From assembly GCF_025787225.1 (NCBI RefSeq), contig NZ_CP090958.1:3830550-3894549 (forward strand): 64,000 bases of DNA. The letters are read 5' to 3'. Positions 26,796 to 34,760 of this stretch are shown piece by piece (positions within the stretch are counted from its first letter, which is position 1; every line of letters starts with the position of its first letter). A model generated the notes under the pieces. It saw only the letters and a list, made by a program, of their open reading frames with translations, ran no database searches and had not been told where the DNA came from. The stretch comes from Saxibacter everestensis (lineage in GTDB: Bacteria > Actinomycetota > Actinomycetes > Actinomycetales > Brevibacteriaceae). Both the position numbers and the translations under genes were made by a program.

Positions 26796-28513
26796 CCTTC
26801 CTGATCCCACTGCCCGTTCTGCTGCCGTTGCTCGGCGCCGCGGTGACCCTGATGCTGTCGAGGCATCCGCGAGTGCAGGCTGCGGTGAGTATTTCGACCC
26901 TTGCGATCGTGCTGGCCGTGTCGCTGACAATGTTGTTCATCGTGGACATCGTCGGTCCCCAAGTCATGCATGTGGGTGGCTGGCAGGCTCCGATTGGAAT
27001 CGTCCTGGTCCAGGACCGGCTGGCCGCGCTGATGCTGGTCATCTCGGCCATCGTCACGCTCAGCGTTCTGATCTACTCGGTGGGCCAGGGCATGGCCGAC
27101 GGCGACGAGGAAACGCCCGTTTCGATCTTTCACCCTACCTACCTCATCCTCGCCGCCGGAGTGGCGAACGCTTTTGTGTCCGGTGACTTGTTCAATCTCT
27201 ACGTGGGGTTCGAAATCCTGTTGGCGGCGAGCTACGTTCTGCTGACGCTCGGCGGCACGGCATCGCGGGTGCGCGCGGGTATGACCTATGTCGTTGTCAG
27301 CCTGCTTTCGTCGCTGATCTTCCTCGCCGCCATCGGGATGATCTACGGTGCTACCGGAACCGTCAATCTGGCGCAGCTGTCGATGCGGATCGCCGAACTT
27401 CCGCTGGACACCCAGCACCTGCTGCACATCATGTTGCTGCTGGCATTCGGCATCAAGGCGGCCATCTTCCCGCTGTCGTTCTGGCTGCCCGATTCGTATC
27501 CGACCGCTCCCGCGCCGGTCACCGCGGTGTTTGCCGGCCTGCTCACCAAGGTGGGCATCTACGCCATCATCCGCACCGAGACGGTGCTGTTCCCGGACAG
27601 CGACTTCGGTATGCCGCTGATGATTCTCTCGCTGCTGACGATGCTGGTCGGAATTCTCGGTGCGATAGCGCAGTTCGACCTGAAGCGCCTGCTTTCGTTC
27701 ACCCTGGTGTCGCACATCGGGTACATGTTGTTCGGCATCGCGCTGGGCACGCAGATCGGCCTGAACGCAGCGATCTACTACGTCATCCACCACATCACCG
27801 TGCAGACCACGCTGTTCCTGGGCACCGGCCTCGTGGAGCGACTTGGCGGATCGGCATCGCTACGCAGACTGGGCGGCTTGGCGAAATTCTCACCGGTGCT
27901 CGCCATCCTGTTCTTCATCCCGGCAATGAACCTGGCCGGAATTCCGCCATTCTCAGGATTCCTCGGCAAGCTCGGCCTGTTCCAGGCGGGCGTGGACGTG
28001 GGGACGCCGCTCGCGTACCTGCTGGTTGCCGGCGGCGCATTGACGTCCCTGCTGACGCTCTACGCTATCGGCAGGGTGTGGAACTTCGCGTTCTGGCGAT
28101 CGCCAGCGGATGCAGAAGAGCCGGAAGACGGCCTGGTAGAGCTGATGAAGGAACACGAGGCGGCGAAGCGGCCGGACGGCGCCAAACCCTCATCCCGTAC
28201 CGAGGTGGTTGCTTCAGAAGCCGGCGTGGGCGTTGAAGCCGTGAAGCGGTTCCGCGCTGCCGAAGCGGCGGAGAATATTCCGTCGTCGCTCGCGGTAGCC
28301 GAAGGGGTTGGATCAGACTCGCCGGTCAGCAATCCCGACACGATAGGGCAGCGGTTGCCGAAGACCATGGTCGGCAGCACGGCCGCGATGGTTGTGGTGA
28401 GCATTCTGCTGACCGTGTTCGCCGGGCCGCTCTACGGCGTCAGTGAGCGCGCCGCTGCCGGGCTGGATGGAGCGGCCGCATATGTGGAAGCCGTATTCGG
28501 AGGGCCGACATGA
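26792..28513 (+). CDS. mrpD: Mrp antiporter subunit D
   Basis: A 573-residue NuoM/N-like membrane subunit. Y-V-G-F-E-I-L-L-A-A-S-Y-V-L-L has the key Glu, and K-A-A-I-F-P-L-S-F-W-L-P-D-S-Y-P-T-A has the Lys and substrate-channel residues. D-L-K-R-L-L-S-F-T-L-V-S-H-I-G is also conserved. An unusual hydrophilic insert of about 80-90 residues (E-E-P-E-D-G to R-L-P-K-T-M) separates the core from the last helix, making it longer than the typical 490-500 residues. GTGA overlap upstream, ATGA overlap downstream. Confidence 0.95.
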   Translation: MTFLIPLPVLLPLLGAAVTLMLSRHPRVQAAVSISTLAIVLAVSLTMLFIVDIVGPQVMHVGGWQAPIGIVLVQDRLAALMLVISAIVTLSVLIYSVGQGMADGDEETPVSIFHPTYLILAAGVANAFVSGDLFNLYVGFEILLAASYVLLTLGGTASRVRAGMTYVVVSLLSSLIFLAAIGMIYGATGTVNLAQLSMRIAELPLDTQHLLHIMLLLAFGIKAAIFPLSFWLPDSYPTAPAPVTAVFAGLLTKVGIYAIIRTETVLFPDSDFGMPLMILSLLTMLVGILGAIAQFDLKRLLSFTLVSHIGYMLFGIALGTQIGLNAAIYYVIHHITVQTTLFLGTGLVERLGGSASLRRLGGLAKFSPVLAILFFIPAMNLAGIPPFSGFLGKLGLFQAGVDVGTPLAYLLVAGGALTSLLTLYAIGRVWNFAFWRSPADAEEPEDGLVELMKEHEAAKRPDGAKPSSRTEVVASEAGVGVEAVKRFRAAEAAENIPSSLAVAEGVGSDSPVSNPDTIGQRLPKTMVGSTAAMVVVSILLTVFAGPLYGVSERAAAGLDGAAAYVEAVFGGPT

Positions 28514-29142
28514 TGAGCCCGGGGGCCACGCGCGTAAAGATCCGGCGCTCACTGCTTAAGCAGCTTCCGTTGCTGGTGTGGCTCGTCTTCCTGTGGGTGA
28601 TGCTCTGGGATCACTTTTCGCTACTGAGCGTGACCACCGGCATCATCGTTGCCGTGTTGGTGACCCGGGTGCTTTACTTGCCTCCGGTTGAGCTTTCGGG
28701 GCGCTTCAATCTCTATTGGTTCCTGGTTTTCGCCGGCCACTTCATCGTGGACGTCTGCCGGGCGTCGGTGCAGGTGGCCGCGCAGGCCTTCGATCCGCGC
28801 CGGCTGCCGGTGAACTCGGTGATTGCCGCCTCCCTGCACACGAACTCCGACTTTCTGATGACTCTCGTCTCGCAGGCAGTTTCTCTGGTGCCAGGCAGCC
28901 TGGTCGTGGAAGTCGATCGCGGGAACTCGGTGCTGTACCTGCACGTGCTCGGCGCGTCATCAGACTATGACGTGGAAAAATTCCGCCGAAACGTGCTGAC
29001 CACCGAAGAGCGCCTGGTCCGGGCCCTCGGCACCCGGGACGACATCTGGCGGGTCAACCAGTTTCGCACCGCCACCGGGCGCAAGCCGATGGGCATGAGC
29101 AGAGCGCAGCTGACCTACGAGAAGGAACGGGGGTTGTCCTGA
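28510..29142 (+). CDS. mrpE: Mrp antiporter subunit E
   Basis: A 210-residue subunit with two or three N-terminal helices and a cytosolic domain. F-V-V-D-V-C-R-A-S-V-Q-V-A-type, N-S-D-F-L-M-T-L-V-S-Q-A-V-S-L-V-P-G-S-L-V-V-E-V and L-Y-L-H-V-L are typical of MrpE. The family is needed for full complex assembly rather than ion translocation. Somewhat longer than the usual 160 residues because of the C-terminal part. Start overlaps mrpD; the stop shares one base with mrpF. Confidence 0.93.
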   Translation: MMSPGATRVKIRRSLLKQLPLLVWLVFLWVMLWDHFSLLSVTTGIIVAVLVTRVLYLPPVELSGRFNLYWFLVFAGHFIVDVCRASVQVAAQAFDPRRLPVNSVIAASLHTNSDFLMTLVSQAVSLVPGSLVVEVDRGNSVLYLHVLGASSDYDVEKFRRNVLTTEERLVRALGTRDDIWRVNQFRTATGRKPMGMSRAQLTYEKERGLS

Positions 29143-29411
29143 TGTTTCTGACCGTCGCGATGTACACGGTCGGCATCTGCGTTGCCGCCACGGCGGCGAT
29201 GGCGGTAATCCGGATTGTCCGGGGGCCGTCGATCCTTGACCGGATGATTGCCTCCGATGTGCTGCTGGCGACCATCATCTGCGGACTTGCCGCGGACATG
29301 ATCCACCGCGAGCACACATATAACGTCCCGGTCATCCTGGTGCTCGCGATAATGGGCATGGTCGGCTCGATCAGCGTTGCCCGATACGTGTCGAAGCAGG
29401 ACCCGCAATGA
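29142..29411 (+). CDS. mrpF: Mrp antiporter subunit F
   Basis: An 89-residue subunit with three transmembrane helices. R-I-V-R-G-P-S-I-L-D-R-M-I-A-S-D-V-L is the MrpF signature; the Asp is conserved. Length is normal. TGATG overlap with mrpE and ATGA overlap with mrpG. Confidence 0.94.
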   Translation: MFLTVAMYTVGICVAATAAMAVIRIVRGPSILDRMIASDVLLATIICGLAADMIHREHTYNVPVILVLAIMGMVGSISVARYVSKQDPQ

Positions 29412-29821
29412 GCCTGGATGTGATTCGGGAAGCCGTGATCGGAACCCTGCTCATCGCGGGCGGCATCCTGTCGGTTTCGGCCGGAGTTGGATTGCTGCGG
29501 TTCCGCGAGGTGCTCTCCCGGATGCATTCCGCGACCAAGCCCCAGGTGCTCGGGCTGATCTGCATCCTGACCGCGATGGCAGTCAAGTTCCCGAACTGGG
29601 GCACAATTACATCGGTCATGCTGGTGGCGCTGTTCCAGATGATGACCGCGCCGGTGTCGGCCCATATGGTCGGGCGTGCTGCCTACCGTACGAAACACAT
29701 GCGGGGTGACCTGCTGTACACAGACCAGTTGAAGCGGATGATCGACCAGGCTGAACGCAAGAAAGAAGCTGAACGGGAAAAGGAACGTGCACGAGCGGCG
29801 GAGGAGAACGGTGCAGATTAA
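29408..29821 (+). CDS. mrpG: Mrp antiporter subunit G
   Basis: A 137-residue subunit with three helices. G-V-G-L-L-R-F-R-E-V-L-S-R-M-H-S-A-T-K-P-Q-V-L-G is the MrpG hallmark. The C-terminus is a highly charged coil (about residues 105-137, Lys/Arg/Glu-rich). The response-regulator GTG lies inside its last four codons, so the antiporter operon continues into signalling genes without a gap. Confidence 0.94.
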   Translation: MSLDVIREAVIGTLLIAGGILSVSAGVGLLRFREVLSRMHSATKPQVLGLICILTAMAVKFPNWGTITSVMLVALFQMMTAPVSAHMVGRAAYRTKHMRGDLLYTDQLKRMIDQAERKKEAEREKERARAAEENGAD

Positions 29822-30563
29822 GCGACCGGTGGCGTACCAGGCGGCCAAGCCGAAGGTTCTGGTGGCCGATGATGAGCCGGAGGTTCTGGCCGCCGTCGTG
29901 CCGTTTCTGCGGCGCAGTGGTTTCGACGTGATACCTGCGGCCGATGGATCCCTTGCGCTTGATGAGATTGCCCGGCACAAACCGGACGTGTGCGTTCTCG
30001 ACGTGCTGATGCCGGGCGCCGACGGCCGTGAGGTGCTTCGTCGGCTCCGCCAGGATGAAAACTGGGTGCCGGTACTGCTGCTCACCCAGGTCGGCGAGGC
30101 TGTCGAGCGTGCGATGGCGTTGGAAGAAGGCGCCGACGACTACTTGAACAAGCCCTTCGATCCGCACGAATTGGTCGCCCGGATCCGCGCCGTGCTGCGC
30201 CGGGTGAAGAATGACGGCCCACCGATCGCGAATGCGCCGGAGTTGGTGTCGAACGGCGGGCTCAAGGTAGACAGGGTCGGACGTCGCGCCTGGCTGGGCC
30301 ACAAGGAACTGGTGATAACGCCGAAGGGTTTCACCCTGCTCGAGTACCTGATGGTGCACCAGGACGAGTTGATCGAACGATCCCGGTTGCTTGAGGTTCT
30401 TTGGGGATTTGACGATGCGGTCGGCACCCGCGCGGTAGACAGCCGGGTCGCCGAATTGCGCCGGGTTCTTGGCGAGGACGCCGGCGATCCGCAGTGGATT
30501 TCGACCGTCCAGGGCCGCGGCTACCGGTTCGTCGGCGACGTGCGCGCTGCGGGAAGCCGCTAG
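29811..30563 (+). CDS. OmpR-family response regulator, coupled to the mrp operon
   Basis: A 250-residue response regulator. Receiver domain (about residues 14-130) with acidic D-D (20-21), phosphoacceptor Asp64 in C-V-L-D-V-L-M-P-G and the Lys of L-N-K-P-F. The C-terminal winged helix (about 155-245) has L-V-I-T-P-K-G-F-T-L-L-E-Y-L, V-D-S-R-V-A-E-L-R-R-V-L-G and I-S-T-V-Q-G-R-G-Y-R-F. The GTG at 29811 is chosen because GGAGGAGAAC precedes it; it overlaps mrpG by 11 nt. The partner kinase starts 2 nt after its stop. Control of the mrp operon itself is the simplest inference. Confidence 0.92.
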   Translation: MQIKRPVAYQAAKPKVLVADDEPEVLAAVVPFLRRSGFDVIPAADGSLALDEIARHKPDVCVLDVLMPGADGREVLRRLRQDENWVPVLLLTQVGEAVERAMALEEGADDYLNKPFDPHELVARIRAVLRRVKNDGPPIANAPELVSNGGLKVDRVGRRAWLGHKELVITPKGFTLLEYLMVHQDELIERSRLLEVLWGFDDAVGTRAVDSRVAELRRVLGEDAGDPQWISTVQGRGYRFVGDVRAAGSR

Positions 30564-30565
30564 AG

Positions 30566-31504
30566 GTGACGAACACCGTCATCGTCGTCCGGATCGAGGT
30601 GTGGCTCTTCGTCATCCTCGCCCTCGTCGTGCTGCTCGCAGCGGCCGCTCTGGTGTGGTGGTTGATCCGGCGCGGACGGAACCAGGCGCAGAAGGCTGCC
30701 ATCCAGGCCGCCGCTGCCGAGCAGCATGAAGCCACCGTCAGGCGTAACCGGATGCTGATCAGGCTTGACCACGAGCTGAAGAATCCGCTGACGGTACTCA
30801 GGACCTCGGCGGTGACGCTGCGCGACATGCTGGCGGACGGTTCGGCGACAGCGGAAGATCTGGACATGTCCCTGACGGCGATCAGCTCGTCATCGAACCG
30901 GGTGGCGCGGTTGCTGGCTGACCTACGCAAGCTTGCGGACGTCGAGACCCGGCAGATCGACTACCTCCGGGTGGATATGGCCACGCTGGTCGAACAGGCA
31001 GTCGAGGATGCGCGGACAGCACCGGGAGCGGAAGGCCGCAGGCTGGTTGCCTCGGTTGCAAGGGCACCGTGGAAGCTGCCGGACGTGATCGGCGAGGAAG
31101 ACCTCATTCTGAGCGCGATCCTCAACCTGATCGGCAACGCGCTGAAGTACTCGTCCGCTGACGATGTGGTGGAGATCCGCGCCAGCGAGCAGGTCGTCGA
31201 CGACGTTCGCTGGGTGGTCATCGAGGTCGCCGACACCGGGATGGGGATTCCGGCCGGCGAGCAGATGGCCGTGTGGGAGGAACTGGCTCGGGGTCAAAGT
31301 GTGCGGGCCGTACCAGGGTCAGGCATGGGCCTTGCGCTGGTCCGCTCGATCGTGCTGCGTCACGGCGGCAAGGTCGAACTGCGAAGCCAGCAGGGTGACG
31401 GGACCGCGGTTCGGATGCTGTTGCCAGCGCTGATCGAAGCCGAGGCGCAGCCCGGTGCCGGCCCGACCTACCCGAATTCAGCTGGAGCGGCGCGCTCCCG
31501 CTGA
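30566..31504 (+). CDS. Sensor histidine kinase with a single N-terminal helix
   Basis: A 312-residue kinase. One transmembrane helix (about residues 12-34) is followed by a short linker, the HisKA dimerisation domain with phospho-acceptor His69 in L-D-H-E-L-K-N-P-L, then the ATPase domain with N-box N-L-I-G-N-A-L-K-Y-S-S, G1 D-T-G-M-G-I-P and G2 G-S-G-M-G-L-A-L. There is no extracytoplasmic domain, HAMP or PAS. Only about 11 residues precede the helix. The signal must come from the membrane, the cytosol or a partner protein; the adjacent Mrp complex is an obvious candidate. The GTG at 30566 is 2 nt after the regulator stop. Confidence 0.9.
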   Translation: MTNTVIVVRIEVWLFVILALVVLLAAAALVWWLIRRGRNQAQKAAIQAAAAEQHEATVRRNRMLIRLDHELKNPLTVLRTSAVTLRDMLADGSATAEDLDMSLTAISSSSNRVARLLADLRKLADVETRQIDYLRVDMATLVEQAVEDARTAPGAEGRRLVASVARAPWKLPDVIGEEDLILSAILNLIGNALKYSSADDVVEIRASEQVVDDVRWVVIEVADTGMGIPAGEQMAVWEELARGQSVRAVPGSGMGLALVRSIVLRHGGKVELRSQQGDGTAVRMLLPALIEAEAQPGAGPTYPNSAGAARSR

Positions 31505-31633
31505 GTTTGGCGCTCGCGGCGGGGCGAAAGGCACCGCGCCATCGAACGTTCGGCCCGGGCGGCACACGCGGCCTTCGCAGACTTGTACTAGTTCACCTTG
31601 GTGGTCTTCGTCTCGTCCAAGGTGGCGCGTCGC

Positions 31634-32053
31634 TCAGTAGTCGGGGAGCGTGCCGTGGCTGTTGTTGTATACCTTGCCTTTCTTCGGGTGAGTGAACTTC
31701 AGACCCGCCCATGTGTCGTCGATCCGGAGACAGGTGCTCTCGACGAGCCCATGGTTGTAGCCGATCTCGATCACTATGGGCAGGGAGAGGTCGGAGCCTA
31801 GCTTCCTGCTCTTGGGCCACGACAGCCACAACATGCCCGACGGTTTCAGATAAAGCTTGAGCAGTGGGAAGGTTTGGTTCATCTCGGCTCGGGTCATGCT
31901 GAACAGGTGGATGTAGTCGAAGTCGCCGACGAGGTTTTCGCTGATTTCCAGCTCCGGTAGCTCGATGGCATCCAAGGCCAGTGCGGGGGCGTTGACGAAA
32001 AAGGTGCGTACCCCTTCCTTGACGCCCATCTTCTGCGCTACAGACCGTGTCAC
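31634..32053 (-). CDS. DUF3052-like hypothetical protein
   Basis: A 139-residue cytosolic protein. The opening V-A-Q-K-M-G-V-K-E-G-V-R-T-F-F-V-N-A-P and D-F-D-Y-I-H-L-F, then Y-L-K-P-S-G-M-L-W-L-S-W-P-K-S-R-K-L, recall DUF3052-type proteins, whose function is unknown. The GTG start overlaps the stop of the upstream VOC gene (GTGA), so they form a two-gene operon. Confidence 0.75.
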   Translation of the reverse strand: MTRSVAQKMGVKEGVRTFFVNAPALALDAIELPELEISENLVGDFDYIHLFSMTRAEMNQTFPLLKLYLKPSGMLWLSWPKSRKLGSDLSLPIVIEIGYNHGLVESTCLRIDDTWAGLKFTHPKKGKVYNNSHGTLPDY

Positions 32054-32517
32054 GGCAGCTCCTCAGTCCGCATCGACGGGCCGTCGTGCGTCGCGATGGC
32101 TCGAAGAACGTCCAGGTAGTGCGGGTTGTGCATAATGCCGAGGATGTTATCGAAGGGGTCAATGACCGCGGCGGTGACGAAGCCTTCTCCCCGATCGGTG
32201 GGCGGCTGGTACTCGGTTGCGCCCATCGCCAGTAGCTTCTCGTAGGTGCCGGTGAGGTCGTCCACGTGCCAGTACGCCACCGCGCCGCCCTGCGTGGCTC
32301 CGACGCCGGATGGAGCGTAGCTGCTGTCGATGATGCCGAGCTCATGCTGGTAGTCGCCGATGCGGAACTCTATGTAGGCGGCCGGCGCGGGAGCCGGTGG
32401 CCGGATGAAGTACGGTTCGATACCCAGCAGCCGGGTGTACCAGTCCTTCGCTGCTTCCACGTCGGCGGCCCAGAAACTGATCGTAGTAAGCCCTCGCAGG
32501 AGTGGTGCCTCGCTCAT
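32050..32517 (-). CDS. VOC-family protein (glyoxalase-like)
   Basis: A 155-residue protein with two VOC modules: T-I-S-F-W-A-A-D-V-E-A-A-K-D-W-Y-T-R-L-L-G-I-E-P-Y-F in the first, and V-A-Y-W-H-V-D-D-L-T-G-T-Y-E-K-L-L-A-M-G-A and I-D-P-F-D-N-I-L-G-I-M in the second. Potential metal ligands include His and Glu residues in E-F-R-I-G-D-Y-Q-H-E-L-G. The ATG at 32517 starts the conserved sequence; the frame extends upstream across the promoter but does not look coding. The divergent WYL regulator 97 bp away probably controls it, a frequent pairing. Confidence 0.82.
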   Translation of the reverse strand: MSEAPLLRGLTTISFWAADVEAAKDWYTRLLGIEPYFIRPPAPAPAAYIEFRIGDYQHELGIIDSSYAPSGVGATQGGAVAYWHVDDLTGTYEKLLAMGATEYQPPTDRGEGFVTAAVIDPFDNILGIMHNPHYLDVLRAIATHDGPSMRTEELP

Positions 32518-32614
32518 TTTCGCATTCCTTCGTCTCGTTGTGTGATCTGTGATGGCTACGCTAGGAGGTGTTGTGGAATGTGTGGTTCCTAAATGAAAGA
32601 AGCGGGTCTCGGCA

Positions 32615-33625
32615 ATGTTGGAAACCTCGGTACGGCTTTTGCGGCTTCTCTCGCTGATGCAGTCTGGCCGCCAATGGTCCGGTGAGGAGCTCGCCCGCCG
32701 ACTGGATGTGACCACTCGGACCGTGCGAAACGACATCGAGCGGCTACGCATCCTGGGCTACGAAGTACACGCCACCACCGGGACGACCGGCGGGTACCGC
32801 CTCGCCGCCGGATCCGCGCTCCCGCCGCTGCTGCTCGATGACGATGAAGCCGTCGCTGTCGCGGTCGGGCTTCGCGCCGCGGCCGCCGGCACGATCACCG
32901 GAATCGAGGAGACCTCGCTGCGAGCGTTGGCAAAGCTGGAACAAACGTTGCCCTCACGGTTGCGTCACCGCATCGACGCCCTGCGCACGGCGACGCTGTC
33001 TGCTCCGCGGCGCGGCCCCACCGTCAGCGCCGACACGCTTACTGCGATCGCAACGACTATCAAGCGTCAGGAACGACTCAGATTCGATTATGTCGGACAC
33101 AATGGCCAGGCCACCGTCCGCGACGTCGAGCCGCACCGGCTCGTCTTCACCGGCCACCGCTGGTACTTGGTGGCCTGGGACACTCAACGCGCGGATTGGC
33201 GAACCTTCCGGGCCGACCGGATCAGCCCCCGTGTTCCTACCGGTCCGCGTTTCGCTCCACGCCCACCCCCTGATCCGGACGTCGCCACCCACACCGTTCG
33301 GGGAATCAGTTCACAGGCCTGGCCTTATCCGGCCCGGATACGGTTGCACGCGCCCGCCACCGTCATCGCCGAGCTGATATCTCCTGCTGGTGGCGTGCTG
33401 ACCGCGCTTGATGAGACCACGTGCCTGCTGGAAACCGGCGGCAACTCGCTGCTCGACCTCGCCGGCTATCTCGCCAGCCTTGACACGGCGTTCGACGTCC
33501 TCGACCCGCCGGAACTGCGTGACCTGCTGAGCCGCTTGGCCAAACGCTACGCCGCCGCAACCATTGCCGACGACTACGACGTGAATGGTTCCGACCAGGC
33601 CAAGGATCCGCGCAGCCAACAGTGA
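32615..33625 (+). CDS. WYL-domain transcriptional regulator (YafY type)
   Basis: A 336-residue regulator. The N-terminal HTH_11 domain reads S-V-R-L-L-R-L-L-S-L-M-Q-S-G-R-Q-W-S-G-E-E-L-A-R-R-L, then V-T-T-R-T-V-R-N-D-I-E-R-L. The WYL domain (about residues 135-230) has R-L-R-F-D-Y and H-R-W-Y-L-V-A-W-D, and the WCX region lies after it. WYL proteins bind nucleic acid or other ligands and regulate stress or metabolic genes. It faces the VOC-DUF3052 pair, its likely target. It has no defence-island neighbours. Confidence 0.88.
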   Translation: MLETSVRLLRLLSLMQSGRQWSGEELARRLDVTTRTVRNDIERLRILGYEVHATTGTTGGYRLAAGSALPPLLLDDDEAVAVAVGLRAAAAGTITGIEETSLRALAKLEQTLPSRLRHRIDALRTATLSAPRRGPTVSADTLTAIATTIKRQERLRFDYVGHNGQATVRDVEPHRLVFTGHRWYLVAWDTQRADWRTFRADRISPRVPTGPRFAPRPPPDPDVATHTVRGISSQAWPYPARIRLHAPATVIAELISPAGGVLTALDETTCLLETGGNSLLDLAGYLASLDTAFDVLDPPELRDLLSRLAKRYAAATIADDYDVNGSDQAKDPRSQQ

Positions 33626-33841
33626 TCTCCACCGCTGACTTCAGGGTGGCGTGTCGTTCGTCGAGCCACAAGAGGAAGGCGATATTCCTTTGTCGCTGCT
33701 TCTGCTAAAGGTTGCCTCGTCGAGCGGGGCCTCTCCGAGCGCGATCGAGCGCAATAGGTCAGCGTGTGGGCCGCGGTACAGCCACTTGATGGTCTGCGCA
33801 CGGCGCGGCTTGGCGAGCAGGTAGGAACGCAGTGCTTCCAT
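33620..33841 (-). pseudogene. Decayed fragment resembling an integrase N-terminal region
   Basis: A leftward 66-codon reading frame (33641-33841) starts L-R-S-Y-L-L-A-K-P-R-R-A-Q-T-I-K-W-L-Y-R and loses frame after D-E-A-T-F; a second frame then reads F-L-L-W-L-D-E-R-H-A-T-L-K before a stop. The two pieces together recall the N-terminal helical part of actinobacterial integrase-like proteins, from memory only. It looks like a frameshifted, truncated remnant rather than a live gene. It lies downstream of the left half of the 19-bp-arm palindrome, so it may still be transcribed. Confidence 0.35.
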
Positions 33842-33857
33842 CGGCTCGGAGAGTATT

Positions 33858-33899
33858 CCTCTAGTATACCTACCATACAGATGGTAGGTATACTAGAGG
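33858..33899. promoter_or_regulatory. Large perfect palindrome: operator and promoter of the TetR-SMR operon
   Basis: Two perfectly complementary 19-nt arms (33858-33876 and 33881-33899) flank ACAG. TATACT at 33889-33894 lies 6 nt before the TetR ATG at 33901, the spacing of a leaderless -10 element. The mirror arm gives the same hexamer on the minus strand. The size recalls QacR-type operators bound by two TetR dimers. Autorepression by the adjacent TetR protein is inferred. Confidence 0.8.
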
Positions 33900-33900
33900 T

Positions 33901-34413
33901 ATGACATCCAAGACGAACATTCTCGACGCGGCGATCAAGGTCCTGCGGCACGGTCAGACCCTCACCATCGATTCGGTGGCGCGGGAAGCCGGTCTGACTA
34001 AGCCAGGGGTGGTGCATCACTTCGCAACGAAAGCAACGCTGACTCTCGCCGTGGTGGACCACGTGATGGACATCTGGGAGAACGATCTGCTCGCCCGGGC
34101 GAGCAGCGAGGCCGATGCCCCGACAAAACTGCGCGCGTATGTGGAATTCGCTCTCACGAGCCCGATGGACCCCAGCGACCTGGCGTTGTTCGCCGACGCC
34201 CGACTGCGAGACGAACTCTCTGAGCAGTGGGTGCGCCGCCTCGATCCGTGGTTCGGCACATCAATCGATCATCCCGCCGCACGCGCCGCGCGCTTCATTG
34301 CGGACGGTGCGTGGTTTGACCGGTCGCTCGGCATCGTCGACCTGACCGAAGCACAACTTGAGGACATTCTCGCCGTCGCGATGCGATTGATCAACGAAGG
34401 AGTGCAGAAGTGA
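33901..34413 (+). CDS. TetR-family regulator of an SMR efflux operon
   Basis: A 170-residue regulator, shorter than the usual 190-210. Its helix-turn-helix reads L-T-I-D-S-V-A-R-E-A-G-L-T-K-P-G-V-V-H-H-F-A-T-K. The region after about residue 60 is a compact helical ligand domain. The ATG directly follows the palindrome; the AGAGG in its right arm is only 1 nt from the ATG, too close for a normal Shine-Dalgarno, which supports a leaderless start. Its stop overlaps the GTG of the first SMR gene, so regulator and pumps are co-expressed. Confidence 0.9.
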   Translation: MTSKTNILDAAIKVLRHGQTLTIDSVAREAGLTKPGVVHHFATKATLTLAVVDHVMDIWENDLLARASSEADAPTKLRAYVEFALTSPMDPSDLALFADARLRDELSEQWVRRLDPWFGTSIDHPAARAARFIADGAWFDRSLGIVDLTEAQLEDILAVAMRLINEGVQK

Positions 34414-34760
34414 AGAAGTGGCTGTTCCTGGTCGGCGCGATCCTGCTGGAGGTGACGGGTTCACTCTCACTCAAGGGCGCCCTCGACGCGCCGGGGCTCT
34501 ACGCGCCGGTCGTCATCGGCTACATCAGTTCGTTCCTGGCGCTGTTCATGTCGCTGCGCAACGGGATGGCCCTCGGCGTCGGATACGGCATCTGGGGTGC
34601 CAGCGGTGTGGCGCTCACCGCGATCATGTCGATGGTGATCTATGGCGAGCCCATCACACTTCTGATGGGAATCGGGATCATCGTTGTCATGGCCGGCGTC
34701 CTGTTGGTCGAACTCGGCTCGCAAGCCGCGCAGAAGAAGGAAGAGGAGGCTTCCGCATGA
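34410..34760 (+). CDS. Small multidrug resistance (SMR) efflux protein, first of a pair
   Basis: A 116-residue four-helix membrane protein. The conserved Glu of the SMR transport site is in I-L-L-E-V-T-G-S-L-S-L-K. G-V-G-Y-G-I-W-G-A-S-G-V and G-E-P-I-T-L-L-M-G-I-G-I-I are SMR hallmarks. SMR dimers export cationic drugs, guanidinium or polyamines by proton exchange. The charged tail Q-K-K-E-E-E suggests the cytosolic C-terminus. GTG start overlaps TetR; stop overlaps the next SMR gene (ATGA). The pair probably forms a heterodimer. Confidence 0.92.
   Translation: MKKWLFLVGAILLEVTGSLSLKGALDAPGLYAPVVIGYISSFLALFMSLRNGMALGVGYGIWGASGVALTAIMSMVIYGEPITLLMGIGIIVVMAGVLLVELGSQAAQKKEEEASA

Noticed and set aside
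23254-28513. Complex I (nuo) subunits
   Set aside because: The NuoL/M/K-like proteins occur in the A-C-D-E-F-G order with an MrpB domain fused to A; no quinone or NADH modules are present, so this is Mrp.
31594-31624. Inverted repeat CACCTTGG / CCAAGGTG between convergent genes as terminator
   Set aside because: The 15-nt loop and lack of a T-run make it weak; it was not strong enough to list.
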